Below the pieces are notes generated by a model, which saw only the letters and a program-made list of their open reading frames with translations, ran no database searches and was not told where the DNA came from. A program made the position numbers and the translations under genes. From Globodera rostochiensis (Eukaryota; Nematoda; Chromadorea; Rhabditida; Heteroderidae): DNA of 64,000 bases. Shown here one piece after another: positions 42,401 through 53,100 of the stretch (position 1 is its first letter; every line of letters starts with the position of its first letter). The stretch spans positions 2,432,693 through 2,496,692 of the forward strand of contig JAEVLN010000006.1 in the NCBI GenBank assembly GCA_018350325.1. Reading direction: 5' to 3'.

Positions 42401-45400
42401 ATTTCCGTTTTTATTCCATGTAAGTAATTTCCAAAAATGCCAAAAAAAAAAATTTTTTTGAGAATTTTGCTTCACTTCTGGGGGAGGGGTCAGCAAATTT
42501 TTGACTCAATTTGTTAAGAGAATTTGTCCAAAAATTACGCATTTTGTAAATCAAAAGGGTCCCCTATGGTTTTTTTTCCTCAAATTTTCTCTTTGGGAGC
42601 GGGGGGGGGGGGTCCCCCTAAATACGTCCCTGGGGGGGGGGGTGGGGTGGGGGGAGGTCTTACAAAAAACAAAACAAAAAAAATGTTTATTGGCATTTAG
42701 AACAACAAATTCAAAAAAAAAACAACTCCAATTTCACAGGCATTGGCCAAAAGGGCTACCAGCATTTGATTGCCAAAAATTCGGCCCAAATTCGTGAGGC
42801 GATGTTGCAATTGATGGACAAAAACTACCCGAACGAGAAGCGGCGGCCCGCCGTGTTGCCAGTGGAATGGCGCTCGGCATTGGCATTGGACGATGGTGCA
42901 AAACATTTTTTACAATTTTTTGAAAATGGTTTTTTTTTGTGAGTGATCAGATCGGACAATGTCTGTGAGATCAGTATGATTTTTAGTTGAACATATTAGT
43001 CAAAAAATTTCAGCAAATTTATCGAAATGTCAAAAAAGAATAAAACATTTAGCAATTACGAAACGTTTCTGTTCAAAAACTAATTAGAAACGAAATTTGT
43101 TGGATTAAAATGAAAGTTTTTTGAATTATTAAAATGTTTACAATTTTTCGGTGTTTTTAATAAATTTTGCAATGGTCGATAATGCCGCCCGAGCAAATTG
43201 GATAATTCTCATTGAGGAAATTGTTCAAAAATTGACCAAATTTCGCTCGGGGTTGGGAAACAGATGAAAATTTGGCCTTTTAACACTAAAAAATGTAATA
43301 AAAAAATAATAATTATAAATATTTTAAGGTGTCACCGATGTGGCAACTCTCCCAAAAGTTGGTGATTTTCTCGTTTTAACGGCAAATTTATGTTATTATA
43401 TTTTTATTTTGCTCAGATGGAATTTGCCCGGTCCACCCTCAATTCAACTCTGATGGATTTGGTGAAAAATTTGTTTTTTACATTTTTATTTTTAATTTAA
43501 AAATGTTTTCTTATTGGCCACAGATGTACTACCAATCGCCACTCTACCGGACAGAGATTGTGAACGGCGTGATCCGCTGTTTGAACTCAATTTACACAAC
43601 ATTCAAAGACAACAATCCGGGCTTTGATGGTTGGTTAGGAAGCCAACCTCATTTTTTTTGTTTAAAAAATATTTTTTGGAGTTTAATTATTGGACTTAAA
43701 CTTTATTTTAAAATCTTTAAATATTCCAAATATAGAGTAAATTGATTTAATTTTTTTCATATGAGTTTTTAAACCATTTTTTGACATAAATTTTGAGCAA
43801 AAAAATATTTGTTTTCGTTGGAAATACATTTTTTCGTTGGACATAAAATTTAATTAAAAGAAAAACCAAAATGAAAATTGGTGTTTTAAATTTGTCCAAA
43901 TTTTGGGTTAATTTTTTTTTGGATTTGAACTATTCAAAAAAAAATTAAAAATTGATTCATTTTTTGAATTTGTTGTGTAAGCATTCATTCATTCCCCCAG
44001 GCCCCGTGTCGATTGTGGGCCATTCGCTTGGCTCAGTGATTGCCTATGACATCATGACGCGGTGGTCGCCCTTTTTGCTCTACGACAAAATTGTGTCCAG
44101 CGCAATTGAGGAGAACATGCAAAATTGTGAGGAGGTTGGTCAACGCAAACTGCTTGAAGACCTGCACAACAGCAGAAAACGGTGAGAAACATTTTTTTGT
44201 TTGTTTATTTATTATTTTTTTTTTTTGTATCTGGAAAAATGATTTTAATGGGGAGTAAAAATTAAAACCAACGATGATTTATTTTGGCTAAATCCCCACT
44301 TTCCCTAAAGCAGATCCGGCCGGGTAAGGTTAAATAAATAAAAAAGAACTTGAGGACCGATCAAGATTTCGATCGAGAGTCTCGAAAAATAATTAAACGA
44401 TCGAGATTCGTGCGAGATTATTGAAAATCTCGATCGGTTCGTGCTCCTAGTTAAAATGCAGGTTCAATTAAAATTGATCGATTTGTACAAAAAAAAATTG
44501 TTAACAATTTTTATACCCAAAATGTTTAAATAATGGATCCATGTTTTGAAAATTTGCATTTTTTTTTCTCAAAAGTTGAACTTAAAATTTGCAGAATTTT
44601 GGAGGTGCAAGGCTTTATGGAGCAGATCCTCATCAGCCAGGAGGAACGGATTAAGTTCAAAGTCAAAAATTTGTTCTGCCTCGGCTCACCGCTTGGTAAA
44701 TTATTTATTGATTTTTTAAAGCTTATTTTATTTAATTAAAAAAAAAAACTTAATAATTTTTTTTTCTTGACATTTATTTAAATAAATAAATATGTATTTT
44801 AGCGATTTTCATCATAATGCGCGGCGCCAACTACAAAAGTGTGATCCCACAACATGACCAATTGGAGCGCATCTTCAACATCTTTCATCCGTATGACCCG
44901 GTGGCCTACCGACTGGAGCCGGTGTTCCACGAAAATTATCGGCACGTTCGACCCATGAAATTGTTGAGGTGTGGGGTGGACGACAAATAAATAAATAAAT
45001 AAATAAATATTTGTTTTAATGTTTGTTTTTGTATATTTGTGCCCTTGTCGGGGCTAACCGTATCCATATTATAGAGCTCTTCGAGACTTGAAATTTACCG
45101 AGAACCGAGACCGAGAAATGACACCGAGAACCGAGAACGAGACCCAAAAAAACCGAGAAATTTCTCGACTCGAGAACCGAGACCGAGAATCTCGAACAGC
45201 TCTAATCCATATTACCTGAATGCCAAAAATTTGTGGCGCACCATTATGTTATTCGTTTCAGTTGGCATTGATTTTAGACACTAAATTATAGTATTAATTT
45301 TTTTTTAAAAGTTTGAATAAATTAAAAAAAAATCATTTTTCTTGAACAGTTCGACGAACGCGCGTCAGTGCTACGAGTCGGCGGTGTACGAGTGCCATGC

Positions 45401-47577
45401 CAGCTATTTGAAGAGTCAGAGCAAAAGCAAGAAGAAAAAGAAGGGCGCCGGCAAAAGTGGCGAGGTCATCCCGAAAACGGCGATTTTTATTGACATTTTA
45501 AATTCAATAATTATAAATATATATAATTCAATCAAATCACAACGATTTGATTATTATTGGGTTGAATCGGGCCCGTTTAGAAGGGGTTGACTGATTGATT
45601 TTGTACAATCTTAAAATGACTTTTTGTTTTCTGATTGCCCGTTTTGGCGTTTTCCGTTTGCACTAGGGAAAGAGCGATCGAGATTAGAGCCTGGCCGAGA
45701 TGAGAATCTCGTCTCGAAAAATCTCGACTCGAGATCTCGAAAAGTCCCGACTCGAGCTCGAAGCTCAAGTCCGGGCTCTAATCGAGATTCTCGTCAGATC
45801 GAACAAATTTTACCGAATATTTTCAGTGACCTCGAACAAATCTCGATCGTTTAATTTTTTTCGAGATTCTTGATCGGTCCTCAAGTCTTTTCTCTAGTTT
45901 GCACGCTAAGGAGGGTGCGTGGTGGCTTGAAGACAGGCCAAAAATGATCCCAACAAGTAACGAACCAACTTTTAATGCCCCAAAGGGTGTTTAATTATTG
46001 TCTCATATGGGTCATTAGTGGATTATTTATATCGATTAAAAATATATATTATTAATTTAAAAATTTTTTTGCAGGATAAATTAGTGGAGGACAATGAGAG
46101 CAAAAGTGGGGGCAAAACGCACACACAATCGGAAGGTGACGATGATGAACAGCACCACTTCAGGCACGGTGCCGACTCCGACTCCGATGATGATGCACCG
46201 TCAAATGGTGAGAAAAAATGCTCACACGTGCCACGTGGCCAACGCGCCGCAGGGCTTGGCTTCTTGGTGTACGTACACATACAGAAACATTGCTGTCGAG
46301 CTTCTTTCTTAAATACAATTTTAAAATGAAAACAAAAAAATAATGTTTTCGTCAGGGTCACGTCATCATCAGCAGACGACGCGTCGAACATCGCCAACCG
46401 GTGCGGCGCCAAACACGCCGACAACTGCGCACGGGGCGGGCGACTGTTCCGCAACATTGGCAGCGCCGGAAGAGGTAGGCTGACCTGTTCAAATTGTACA
46501 TAGACCCATTTTTTTGGACCACGGCATGTGCGGGCGTGCCTGTATGTGTAATCCTGTATTTTTTGGCATTCGATCAAAATGCCAGTGCCATTTTTTGTTT
46601 GTTTGAAGGTTGACAGTGCATGTGAGGCCGGCGAGGACGGTGATGGTGGAGCTGGCCAGCAGCATGAGCGAACAGCGACGGCGGCAACACCGACGAACGA
46701 CGTTCTGCGACGCACTTTCACTGCTTTGGAACAAAATGGTGGTGGTGGGGGTGGTGCTGTTGGAGGAGGAGGTGGTGGAAGAGTTCAAGCAGCAGTACCA
46801 GCAACTGCAGAGCTTGGCAAAGATGAGTTTGGTGGCGAAGGGCGATCTCCAACTGGTGCAGCCGTAGCAGAAACAGCAGCCGCAGCCGCAACCACAGCAG
46901 GTGCTGCTGCAGCCGCTGCTTCGTTGGATGACCCGAAATTTGGCGATGCGGCCCATCTGGTTGAGGAGATTCCGGCGGAACGTCGACTGCCGCTACGTCT
47001 CGATTTTCAGGCACTTCAAATGAATGCATAAATGATGATGTTTTAATTTGGGATGGGTTGAAGAATTATGGAATTTTTTTTTGAAACTTATTTAACAGAC
47101 ATGGTGGACTAATTTAGCCCCACTTTTTACACAGATTCAGCCGGGCGCCGTACCAAATGGTTATTGGGCAATGCTGCGGTCGCACTTCTCCTATTGGTCC
47201 CTAATTATGTTAATTAACCCTCAAGCAAAAACCAACACGGAGGTGGGGGGGGGGGGATAGCGGGGGACTTTATGATATTGAGTCACATTCATTATTGATC
47301 TTGCCCAATGTCCAAACTCTTTTGATCAAACATAGACCATGTTTTGTTGTAAAAATGATTGAAAATTTCATGGTGAGGGGAAAATGTTTTTCTTGAAATT
47401 TCCATTTAGTCAAAAGCCTTGTCACGACAGTTTTTTTGGCTTGGCTCGGTCGGACAATGATTCGAAAACTTTTTGATACCACGTGCCCGCATTTTCAGGA
47501 CCAACATGGACCTTGCGGCTTTCATACTCAACGCCATTTACCCTCCACCGCCGCCGTCGTCGTCGTCGTCTACCTAA
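39421..47577 (+). CDS. ipla-1: DDHD-type intracellular phospholipase A1 (PA-PLA1/DDHD1-like)
   Basis: Eighteen exons: 39421-39601, 40108-40298, 40898-41051, 41368-41451, 41881-41997, 42740-42895, 43329-43357, 43417-43461, 43524-43629, 44001-44181, 44595-44695, 44803-44968, 45350-45464, 46075-46207, 46356-46474, 46609-47010, 47135-47196 and 47499-47577. These keep one frame for 806 aa. A WWE-like start (VRWFYKNKEDAKWTPF, 44-59) precedes the lipase part, with GHSLGS (nucleophile Ser about 363). The DDHD residues are readable as Asp480 (FHPYDPVAYRLEP), Asp758 (RLDFQ), His777 (RSHFSYW) and Asp785 (NMDLAAFIL). The family cleaves phosphatidic acid or phosphatidylinositol at sn-1 on membranes. The region from about 500 to 745 is Gly/Ala/acidic-rich spacer. 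Intron 16 has a GC donor. The gene symbol assumes orthology with the worm gene. Start alternative: an upstream in-frame extension without motif. Confidence 0.8.
41600..41830. repeat. Tandem repeat in intron 4 of the DDHD gene
   Basis: About six copies of a 36-bp AT-rich unit, AATTTGTATTTGAATAGAAT, followed by TTTTGTTTTT. Confidence 0.75.
42205..42330. repeat. GGCGGCGCCTATCGGCACCG dispersed repeat, intronic copy
   Basis: CGGCGGCGCCTATCGGCACC followed by GCTCAGATGGGAATGCC and GCGCCGCGTTCAGATGGACC. The same three strings occur in order in the MITE at 60291-60548. Shorter copies of the near-palindromic core, often next to GAGTCAAAATTTCAAA and a C-run, lie at about 32085, 32218, 32872, 33075 (inverted), 37437, 52405, 58640 (inverted) and 60424. 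Confidence 0.6.
45072..45204. mobile_element. Short hAT-type MITE in intron 12 of the DDHD gene
   Basis: TAGAGCTCTTCGAGAC ... GTCT-like interior ... TCTCGAACAGCTCTA, flanked by ATCCATATTA on both sides (45062-45071, 45205-45214). The interior is AACCGAGACCGAGAA-rich. Same family as 52019-52526. Confidence 0.75.
45664..45896. mobile_element. Short hAT-type MITE in intron 13 of the DDHD gene
   Basis: TAGGGAAAGAGCGATCGAG at the left and TTGATCGGTCCTCAAG...TCTCTA at the right, flanked by GTTTGCAC (45656-45663, 45897-45904). It is interrupted by a second MITE at 45685-45780. Confidence 0.75.
45685..45780. mobile_element. Inner 96-bp hAT-type MITE
   Basis: TAGAGCCTGGCCGAGATGAG ... CTCAAGTCCGGGCTCTA, flanked by ATCGAGAT on both sides (45677-45684, 45781-45788). 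It is nested in the MITE at 45664-45896. Confidence 0.75.
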
Positions 47578-47599
47578 AAATACGTTTTGTGAAAGTCTC

Positions 47600-48140
47600 A
47601 AAAATTCCATTTTTCAACACATTATTTACATTTTGCGATTTTATTGTCTCTCAACACACATCCGTATAGTTGTTTTTTTCGGTTGTCATTATAATTTGAC
47701 AGCTTCGAATTTTAGAGTGTGGCTTAATTTAATTCTCAAAAACCAAACTTTTTTTTTTTCTAAATGCCGGTGAATGCCTCCCCCTCCACCGTTTTTTGTT
47801 GTTGTTCCCACTGCTTTAAGACAATAATGTGTGATTCTCAGGAAGTGATGAATGTGTAGAGGGAAGGTACAACATATTACATAAACATTTGTGAGAATGT
47901 AATTTATTATTATTAATAAATATTTGCAGTAATTTTGAATAGTTAAAAATGGTTTTTAAAAGCAAATTATAGTTGTGTTCGTTTAAAACAAAAAAATGAG
48001 ACGACAAAAACCTCTGATCATTGCCAAAGAAGCAGAGCCAATCGTTTGACCTTTTTTTGCTTGTGAAAAGCTTCTGAATATACACCGATCGATCATTTGA
48101 TGCTTTACATTTTTTATGACTAAGTGCCTCAAGAAAAAAT
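47600..48140. other. 3' flank of the DDHD gene, no gene seen
   Basis: AT-rich, with AATAAA-like strings (for example near 47915) but no recognisable frame on either strand. Confidence 0.35.
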
Positions 48141-48244
48141 TTGTGTACGCTTCCCCCGCTGAGCCCGAGCATTGATTTTCCGTCCCCATTCTTTCATATT
48201 CCGTCCGCCCCATATGAAAATCACGTGGCCCCTCCCCCCAGGAG

Positions 48245-48345
48245 CCCTTCTCGAGATTGCCTATTTAAGAGGAGAAGGAAGCCATCAGTTCCATTCATTG
48301 TTACTTCCATCCACCAAATAACTATTCCTTATAAGCCGAAGCCTG
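48245..48345 (+). promoter_or_regulatory. Possible 5' LTR remnant of the gag relic
   Basis: GCCTATTTAAGAGGAGAAGG is a TATA-like start. It is followed by TTCCATCCACCAAATAA and ATTCCTTATAA, which recur after the gag frame at about 49767-49800 (TTCCATCCACCAAATAA, ATTCCTTAT). This gives weak support for paired long terminal repeats. Confidence 0.4.
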
Positions 48346-48465
48346 TCCCTCATCGTCCGCCCATCCCACCAAGTCCCCCCACCCTCCCCGTCCGTCCATC
48401 GCAAACCAACCCTTAACGGTTTGCGAGCCGTCCTCAGAAATACAACCAGTGCGTGAGGAGGAGCA

Positions 48466-49632
48466 ATGAGTTTGCTCCTCCGCATCAGCATCACGCCGTG
48501 CGTGATCCGTCTCAAGCACTATCTTGAGACGGCTCATGAGAACCTGGCCAAGAACTTGGCCGACAAACAGGTCCGCGCACAACTCAGCGCGGGACGCCAA
48601 GCCATCAGCAAGGCGATCGCCGTGTTGGAGAAGTTCAACGACAAATGGGGGAATTTGTTGATTCGCCTGAAGGGTGATGCCCTTCTGGAAGAACAACAGC
48701 ATTACATGCAATTCCGTCCAGAAGGGAAGCCCTTCATGGAATGGGTGGACCAAGCCCGGGGTGTCATTGACACCATCGAAGAGGCTTTGGGCCTTTCCGA
48801 AAACGGGAGGCTAACCGCCTCGTCCGTCCAGCTTCCGCATCAAGCGGGAGTGCCTGTGCCCCCTCCTCCTCGCCACGGCGTTGCCATTCCCCCAATTAGC
48901 CTCCCGAAGTTTTCGGGAGAGCCACAAAAGTGGCCAATCTTCTGGAAGCTCTTTAAGAGCTCAGTGGAGAGCCTCCAAATTGAGGACTCCAAAAAGCACA
49001 AATATTTGTTGGGGTGTCTCCCCGATAAATGCGAGGCTCGTCGTGCAATTGCACTCTATCCACCTTCGGATGCGAATTATCCGAAGGTGGTGAACATCTT
49101 GAAGAAGCGGTTCGGAGACGAGCAAAGCCTCGTCTCCAAAACGTTCCAAGCAAAACTGCCGAAGACAGAGGCGGAGAAAGGAAAGGAGGGGGCCAACAAG
49201 CCCCCGGAAACTCGACCGGAAGGCGTTCAAAGCCTTCCACCGGGCCGCCCAGTGCCCCCCGGACACTCTTTCAACAAGAAAGTCCGTCTGGCCACGGGCG
49301 ATCAGCCTGGGTACAGCGGAGGGTTGGCAGGAGGTGCTCCTCCTCCGCCTCCTCCCTTTGTCTTGGATGCGGCTTTCCTGGCGGAAGCCATCCAAACCAT
49401 CAGCAACACGGTTCAGAACCTCGTGACGGGCCAGCAGCTCATCCTGGAGGGACTTCTCCGCGTCGGGCCACAATCGGAGCCGCCGCCGCCCCTCCCGCGC
49501 CTCAGCGGCGGCAACGCGGAGCCGCTGGGTGTGCCATCCGCCCGCCGTCGATCGCCGCAGCCGCCTCCTCAGCATCGCCGACGCGGCTCCTCCACCGAAT
49601 CGGAGAGCGCTTCAAAGAAATGCCGCCATTGA
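48466..49632 (+). pseudogene. BEL/Pao-type gag (DUF1759-like), gag-only relic
   Basis: A single open frame of 388 aa. Residues 1-110 are a helical N-terminus. Residues about 140-235 carry ISLPKFSGEPQKWPIFWKLF, KHKYLLGCLPDKCEARRAI and NYPKVVNILKKRFGDEQSLV, the hallmark order of the BEL/Pao gag region (DUF1759). The C-terminal third is Pro/Ser-rich with no zinc knuckle seen. No protease, reverse transcriptase or integrase follows. Composition is clearly more GC-rich than neighbouring genes, pointing to a transposon origin. An intact 388-codon frame without pol is unusual for a dead copy. It may be a gag-only non-autonomous element or a domesticated gag. Start chosen at the first in-frame ATG. 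Confidence 0.65.
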
Positions 49633-50040
49633 ATATGCCGCACCAGGCGATCGCAAATCGATAGAGTATAAACCCTTGCCGCTGGGACCGATCATAAATT
49701 TTTCGTTGTTCATTTCAATTCATTTGATCATTTGCGGTCTTCACATTTTTACATTGTCCTCCATTTCCATCCACCAAATAAACGATGTATTCCTTATTAT
49801 TCAGTTGGCAAAAATGAAGTTTTTAAATAGCAATTCTTTTCGTACGTCCCGCCAAAATCGGGCAAAATGTCCGGTAAGGATGCTTTAAGACAATGAAAAC
49901 AAGGTCATTTCATTTGGGCTGATTGCCAACATTAATAAATGAAAATTGGGAAATTGAAGGTATAAAATTTTGTACAAATATATAATAAAAAAATCATCTT
50001 CTGATTGTCAATGATTTTAATCGACATTCTCAATTTATTG
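49633..50040. other. No gene seen; flank shared with the second secreted gene
   Basis: GATTGCCAACATTAATAAAT and GGGAAATTGAAGGTATAAAA (49920-49970) recur as a tandem array upstream of the second secreted gene (56995-57230), so this is duplicated 5' flank. Confidence 0.45.
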
Positions 50041-50047
50041 GAAAAGC

Positions 50048-50155
50048 ATGCCCTGCTTCACTCTCATGCCAAATCGAAAGGGAATTCCCTGCTTCACTCT
50101 CATGCCAAATCGAAAGGGCATTCCCTGCTTCACTCTCATGCCAAATCTGAAAATC
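50048..50155. repeat. Tandem repeat, 36-bp unit, three copies
   Basis: CCCTGCTTCACTCTCATGCC followed by AAATCGAAAGGGAATT, three times just before the first secreted gene. One diverged copy (ATGCCCTGCTTCACTCCTAT) is upstream of the second gene at 56832. Confidence 0.8.
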
Positions 50156-50177
50156 ATTTTCATTAGCATACATATTT

Positions 50178-53100
50178 ATGAAAGCGCAAATGTTGACACT
50201 GATTTTTATTTTCTTTATAAATTATTTGGAAAATTCCGTTGGTGCGCCGTCGCCGCCCCAATGGGATTTGATCAATTCGGGCAACAATGTCCAAAAATTT
50301 GCCCAGCTTATTGAAGACATTTACAAACAGTCTCAGCTTGCTAAATTGGCGTTTAACTTAACATTTGTTAAATATGCGTCGGAACTTGCTAAATTTCGAG
50401 TGATCGACAACAACGAAGAAATGCGCCCGACCTTCAAGGCCTATTCAGGCGTTCTCCTCGGCATTCAAGATGAATTTGTTGGATTTCGACATTATTCCTA
50501 TAATTTGGACAATTTTATTGCCAACGAATTCAACAAAAACATTTTCTGCACTAAAAAGGCAATCCCCAAAAAGGTGGTGGACCAAATTATGCAGCTGATC
50601 TTCTCTTTTGCCGCGCGGATTCTCCTTTCTGTGACGTCAGATTTGAAATCATTAATTCCCTAATCATATACATATATATCAGGGATCGGCTAATTTCGGA
50701 TTTTGGGTTTCGGAATTTCGGAAAATACCGGGATTTTTGGCGTTTCGGATTTCGGGTTTCAGAATTTGAGCAAAATTTCAGATTTTCACCCCTAAGAATG
50801 GGATTTTTGATGTATGAAACAGTTTGTTGTCGGTATAGTGGTGAGTGGTGTGGCAGTTGGGTTCAATTAGTTTAGTCATCATGATTATTATTCATATGAT
50901 TTCAGTTATAAAACATCTATTGGCATTGGCGAATGGCAACTGCAAACACTTTTGTCGGCTTATAGAACTTTGGCTGCACAAAACGACAATAATGAAGATG
51001 GGTGGGTATGATTTAACCAGGCATGGCCACGGGCATCCGGATATCCGCGCATATAACCGGATACGGACGAATAACGGATACGAGATTTTGAGCACGGACG
51101 GATACGAAAATTCGTATCCGTGAAAGTGCCTAAAATACTTACTAAGCAATTTTAGAATATTTCCATTTCCAATTGTTCAAATTGACGCGAATGGGGATCA
51201 TTTGTGGGCTGAATTTATTAATCAGAACATATCCAAGCAATTCATCGGTAAGGAATTTAACGAGAAATTGCCCACTAAAAACATGGTTTTCGTGCATAAA
51301 TTGGGCACCAAATTTGGACAATTGGACACCAAACTGATAAGGGATATTTATCGCCCTAAAAGTATTAACTAAAATGTAAAATTTTTTTATTTTGATGCCC
51401 AATTATCCGTTTGGTGACCAATTGTCCGAATTTCTTTGCAAGTCAACTCTTTCTTATATGGATTTATTGTAGCCTTTTCAAATATTAAATGCCACATTAT
51501 TGCAGAAAACTTCAATTTTGTACTAAAACTCTCGGAATTTTCACTGTCATACTATGACGTTTACAAAGTGCTTGAAGCAATTTTAATTGAATCAAATGCG
51601 GCGGCGCCCAGTACCATCAACAACAACAACAACAACAACAAACATTTGCCCCCAAATGATGAGCCTCCGCCAGCAGTGTACGCGTTTTTGAAGCAGTACT
51701 TTGTTGCCAAACTTGATCACAAATCAATGGGGCAGTCAAACGTGAAAAAAGTCGACTGCGCGTTCGTTCATTTTGGAAGAGAATTGGAACGCCGTTTAGT
51801 GGAGCACACCAGTCGCATTGATTACCCTGGCTTCGCTGGTTACGTCCAGCGAATGGAGATTGAATGCGGGAAAGCGCCACACATTCAATGGAGCACTCCC
51901 ACCAAAAATATGCCTTCTCCGAGGAGGTTTTCAACATTTATTAATTTCAATCTAAAGATTCAACATTATCAAGAAAAACTTTAAAAAAGCATTTACAAAT
52001 TAGCGCGATGCTAAACACTAGAGCTGTTCGAGAGTCTCGGTCTCGGGTTTTTAGTCTCGGAAAACGAAACTTTTTTGCACCCCTAAAGATGGCATTTTTG
52101 GTGAGAATTCATTACAGAATTTTAAGCGATTTGAAAAACACATAATAACAAATCATTTTAAAAAGCTTTACCTAATTTAATATTTGTCGAAAGCCGATAT
52201 TAAATTCTAGTGTGGCTCAGTGGTTAATCTGTGGGTCTTAAATTATTTGTCTAAGGTTTGCTACTCCCCGAATGAGAATCTTTTTGTCTTTTTTTAATAA
52301 ATTATTCGTTTTTATTGATTCTTAGTCGACAGAAAACATCACTCAGAAAACATTAAAAGATAATTTTTGGCAAATTCTAGGAATGAATCAAAAATTTGAT
52401 TCTCGGCGGAGCCTATCGGCACCGCCGACTCCCCCCCCCCCCCCCAGCCCCCAGAAGTTTTCAAAAAAACTTGGATTCATTTCTCGGTCTCGAGTCTCGG
52501 TAAATTTCAAGTCTCGAACAGCTCTACTAAACACTCAAAAATATAAGTAAATAATATACTTTTTTAAAAGATTTAAATTTGTTTTTTGTTTTGAAGTAAA
52601 CAACTCGAGATGGAATTGTTCCACGAACCGTTGTGGAATTACGCGAGAGCAATTCAAATTGATTCGCACGCATGCAAAGGCAATTTTTGATTTAAAATAA
52701 AATTAAATGAGGTGTTTTGTAATTTTATTTTAAAAGTTCAAAGCAAATTTGAGAATAATTAAGAGTTTTAGTAAAATTTTAAATTCGCTTGATTTTAAGT
52801 TGTTTTACAATTTGCTGATGCATTGAGTAAAATTGTTGTTAATTTTAAATTAAACTCCAACAAAAAGAACAAAGAATATTCAATGGATGGCATAACAAAG
52901 CTAAATGAATTCAATGTTTTGCGTGAAGTTATTAATCTTTTAGCCGTTGCCGATAACGAAAATTATAAAAAATTGGAGAATTTTAAAAGAAACAATTCAA
53001 AGATGGAGAAAAAGCATTCATTAAATGAGCTTTCGACGCTACTAAAGAAAATAATCAAGGAGTACAGCTGCACAAACAGCTCATGTCCATTACACGGATA

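Noticed and set aside
46023..47029. Minus-strand frames of 232 and 155 codons
   Set aside because: They are antisense to exons 14-16 of the DDHD gene, whose repeat-rich coding sequence keeps other frames open. They have no motifs and no start or splice support.
48953..49664. Frames of about 200 codons overlapping the gag frame on both strands
   Set aside because: These are GC-rich shadows of the gag coding sequence; only the 48466 frame shows family motifs.
50048..50155. Three 36-bp repeats, and the 26-bp arrays, as possible CRISPR-like structures
   Set aside because: The units are contiguous with no unique spacers, and the surroundings are eukaryotic spliced genes.
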